Shown piece by piece: positions 6,607-7,124 of a stretch of 7,124 nt of DNA. The first letter of the stretch is position 1, and every line of letters begins with the position of its first letter. The translations under genes and the position numbers were made by a program. The DNA comes from JAKBCQ01 sp021807585. Lineage in GTDB: Bacteria > Planctomycetota > Planctomycetia > Isosphaerales > Isosphaeraceae. The stretch lies in the NCBI GenBank assembly GCA_027325115.1, contig DAHWFG010000039.1:1-7124 (forward strand), read 5' to 3'. A model generated the notes under the pieces. That model was not told the DNA's origin and searched no databases. It saw only the letters and a list, made by a program, of their open reading frames with translations.

Positions 6607-7124
6607 TTATTCACTTGTCGGATCGGTGAACGGACCGTCTTCGGCGGCGTCTTCCCAGTTCGCGTCGTGCGACGTGACGACGATCATCCCCGACGTGACA
6701 AAATACTTAAGCCCAAGCTGACGCAACGCGAGCGCGAGCGATACGCGGAGCGGAACCCCCTCAAGATTGATGACGATCGTCGAAGCCGGCGTCTTCTCGG
6801 CGTCGGCGAGCCCGTCGCGATCGAGATAAATCGGAATCCCTTTATATTCTTTGTCTTTAGTCGCGTTGACGACATAAATTAGCACTTTCTCGAGCGGGGT
6901 CGCGTTGGGAAAAGGCATCGAGATATCCATATCAAGCTTTTCGAAGAGCTTGCTATTCCGCTCTTTGCCCCGTTCTTCGGAAAACGACGGAACCGACCGC
7001 GACTTCTCCTTTTCCTTCTCCGTCTCGGATTCGGCCGCCTCGGGCTTTTGCTCATGGCTAGGTCGGCTAGGCCCTCCGACACGACCCCCCGCCATGCCGC
7101 CCATCCCCATTCCGCTCATTCCTG
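6607..7124 (-). CDS. STN-like domain protein, 5' partial (runs off the right edge)
   Basis: At least 171 residues are visible. The first complete codons read GMSGMGMGGMAGG, a Gly/Met-rich linker, and no ribosome site is visible before the first Met (7119), so the gene very probably continues beyond the window. Visible residues about 20-58 are a charged Glu/Lys/Ser-rich linker (ETEKEKEKSR). Residues about 61-150 are an STN-like module: MPFPNATPLEKVL, GIPIYLDRDGL, INLEGVPLRVSLALALRQLG, and the strand GMIVVTS. The tail is EDGPFTDPTSE. Over the 38-residue core from AST to the end of that strand I count 25 identities with the longer STN protein, so the two are paralogues from a local duplication. 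The visible part ends with the module and has no pore or receptor domain. A periplasmic binding or adaptor role is inference. Its stop is TAA, with Gly/Met codons continuing in frame shortly afterwards. Confidence 0.85.
   Translation of the reverse strand, partial: GMSGMGMGGMAGGRVGGPSRPSHEQKPEAAESETEKEKEKSRSVPSFSEERGKERNSKLFEKLDMDISMPFPNATPLEKVLIYVVNATKDKEYKGIPIYLDRDGLADAEKTPASTIVINLEGVPLRVSLALALRQLGLKYFVTSGMIVVTSHDANWEDAAEDGPFTDPTSE

Noticed and set aside
5873..6721. 282-codon plus-strand open frame
   Set aside because: It lies antisense to both STN genes, is very Arg/Ser-rich with no domain, and has the character of a shadow of high-GC coding DNA.
1..7124. Search for tRNA, rRNA, CRISPR arrays and insertion sequences
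   Set aside because: No cloverleaf-like stretch, no regular direct repeats with spacers and no transposase-like frame or terminal inverted repeats were seen by eye.

Overview
The window looks like a chromosomal segment of a planctomycete. GC is roughly 60% by eye. The left half carries a pair that is a hallmark of Planctomycetes and Verrucomicrobia: a large DUF1549/DUF1553 protein followed by a DUF1501 protein. The right half carries exported proteins with Gly/Met/Tyr-rich low complexity and stand-alone STN-like (secretin/TonB short N-terminal) domains. I cannot place it to genus.

Layout. Positions 2-2629 (+) hold the DUF1549-DUF1553 protein, whose 5' end lies outside the window. After a 43-bp gap comes the DUF1501 protein (2673-4100, +), which starts with a twin-arginine signal and is very probably in the same operon. 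An AT-rich stretch (4101 to about 4265) separates this pair from three convergent minus-strand genes. In their own order of transcription these are an STN-domain protein entering from the right edge (7124-6607), a second, longer STN-domain protein (6334-5210), and a small secreted Gly/Tyr/Pro-rich repeat protein (5009-4386). The last of these has its own well-formed promoter (TTGGGA, 17 bp, TATAAT).

How they may work together. The plus-strand pair is probably exported and acts in the periplasm or at the cell surface. The family is repeatedly found beside sulfatases and glycan-degradation genes, but its biochemistry is unproven. The two STN proteins are clear paralogues. Both carry a PNxTPLExVL segment, an LEGVPLRV segment and a C-terminal DGPF tail, but neither shows a secretin barrel or TonB-receptor domain within its visible end. 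They look like free-standing periplasmic adaptor or binding modules. No functional link between the two halves can be shown.

Points most worth a second look: (1) the small repeat protein ends at TTT-TGA, a +1-slippery stop, and the +1 frame continues with coding-like, similar low-complexity sequence; (2) a Gly/Met-rich reading frame lies directly in frame behind the stop of the right-edge STN gene and contains a G-quadruplex motif; (3) the paralogous STN pair shares a conserved tail; (4) CGATCG is strongly over-represented. I saw no mobile element, CRISPR array, tRNA or rRNA.
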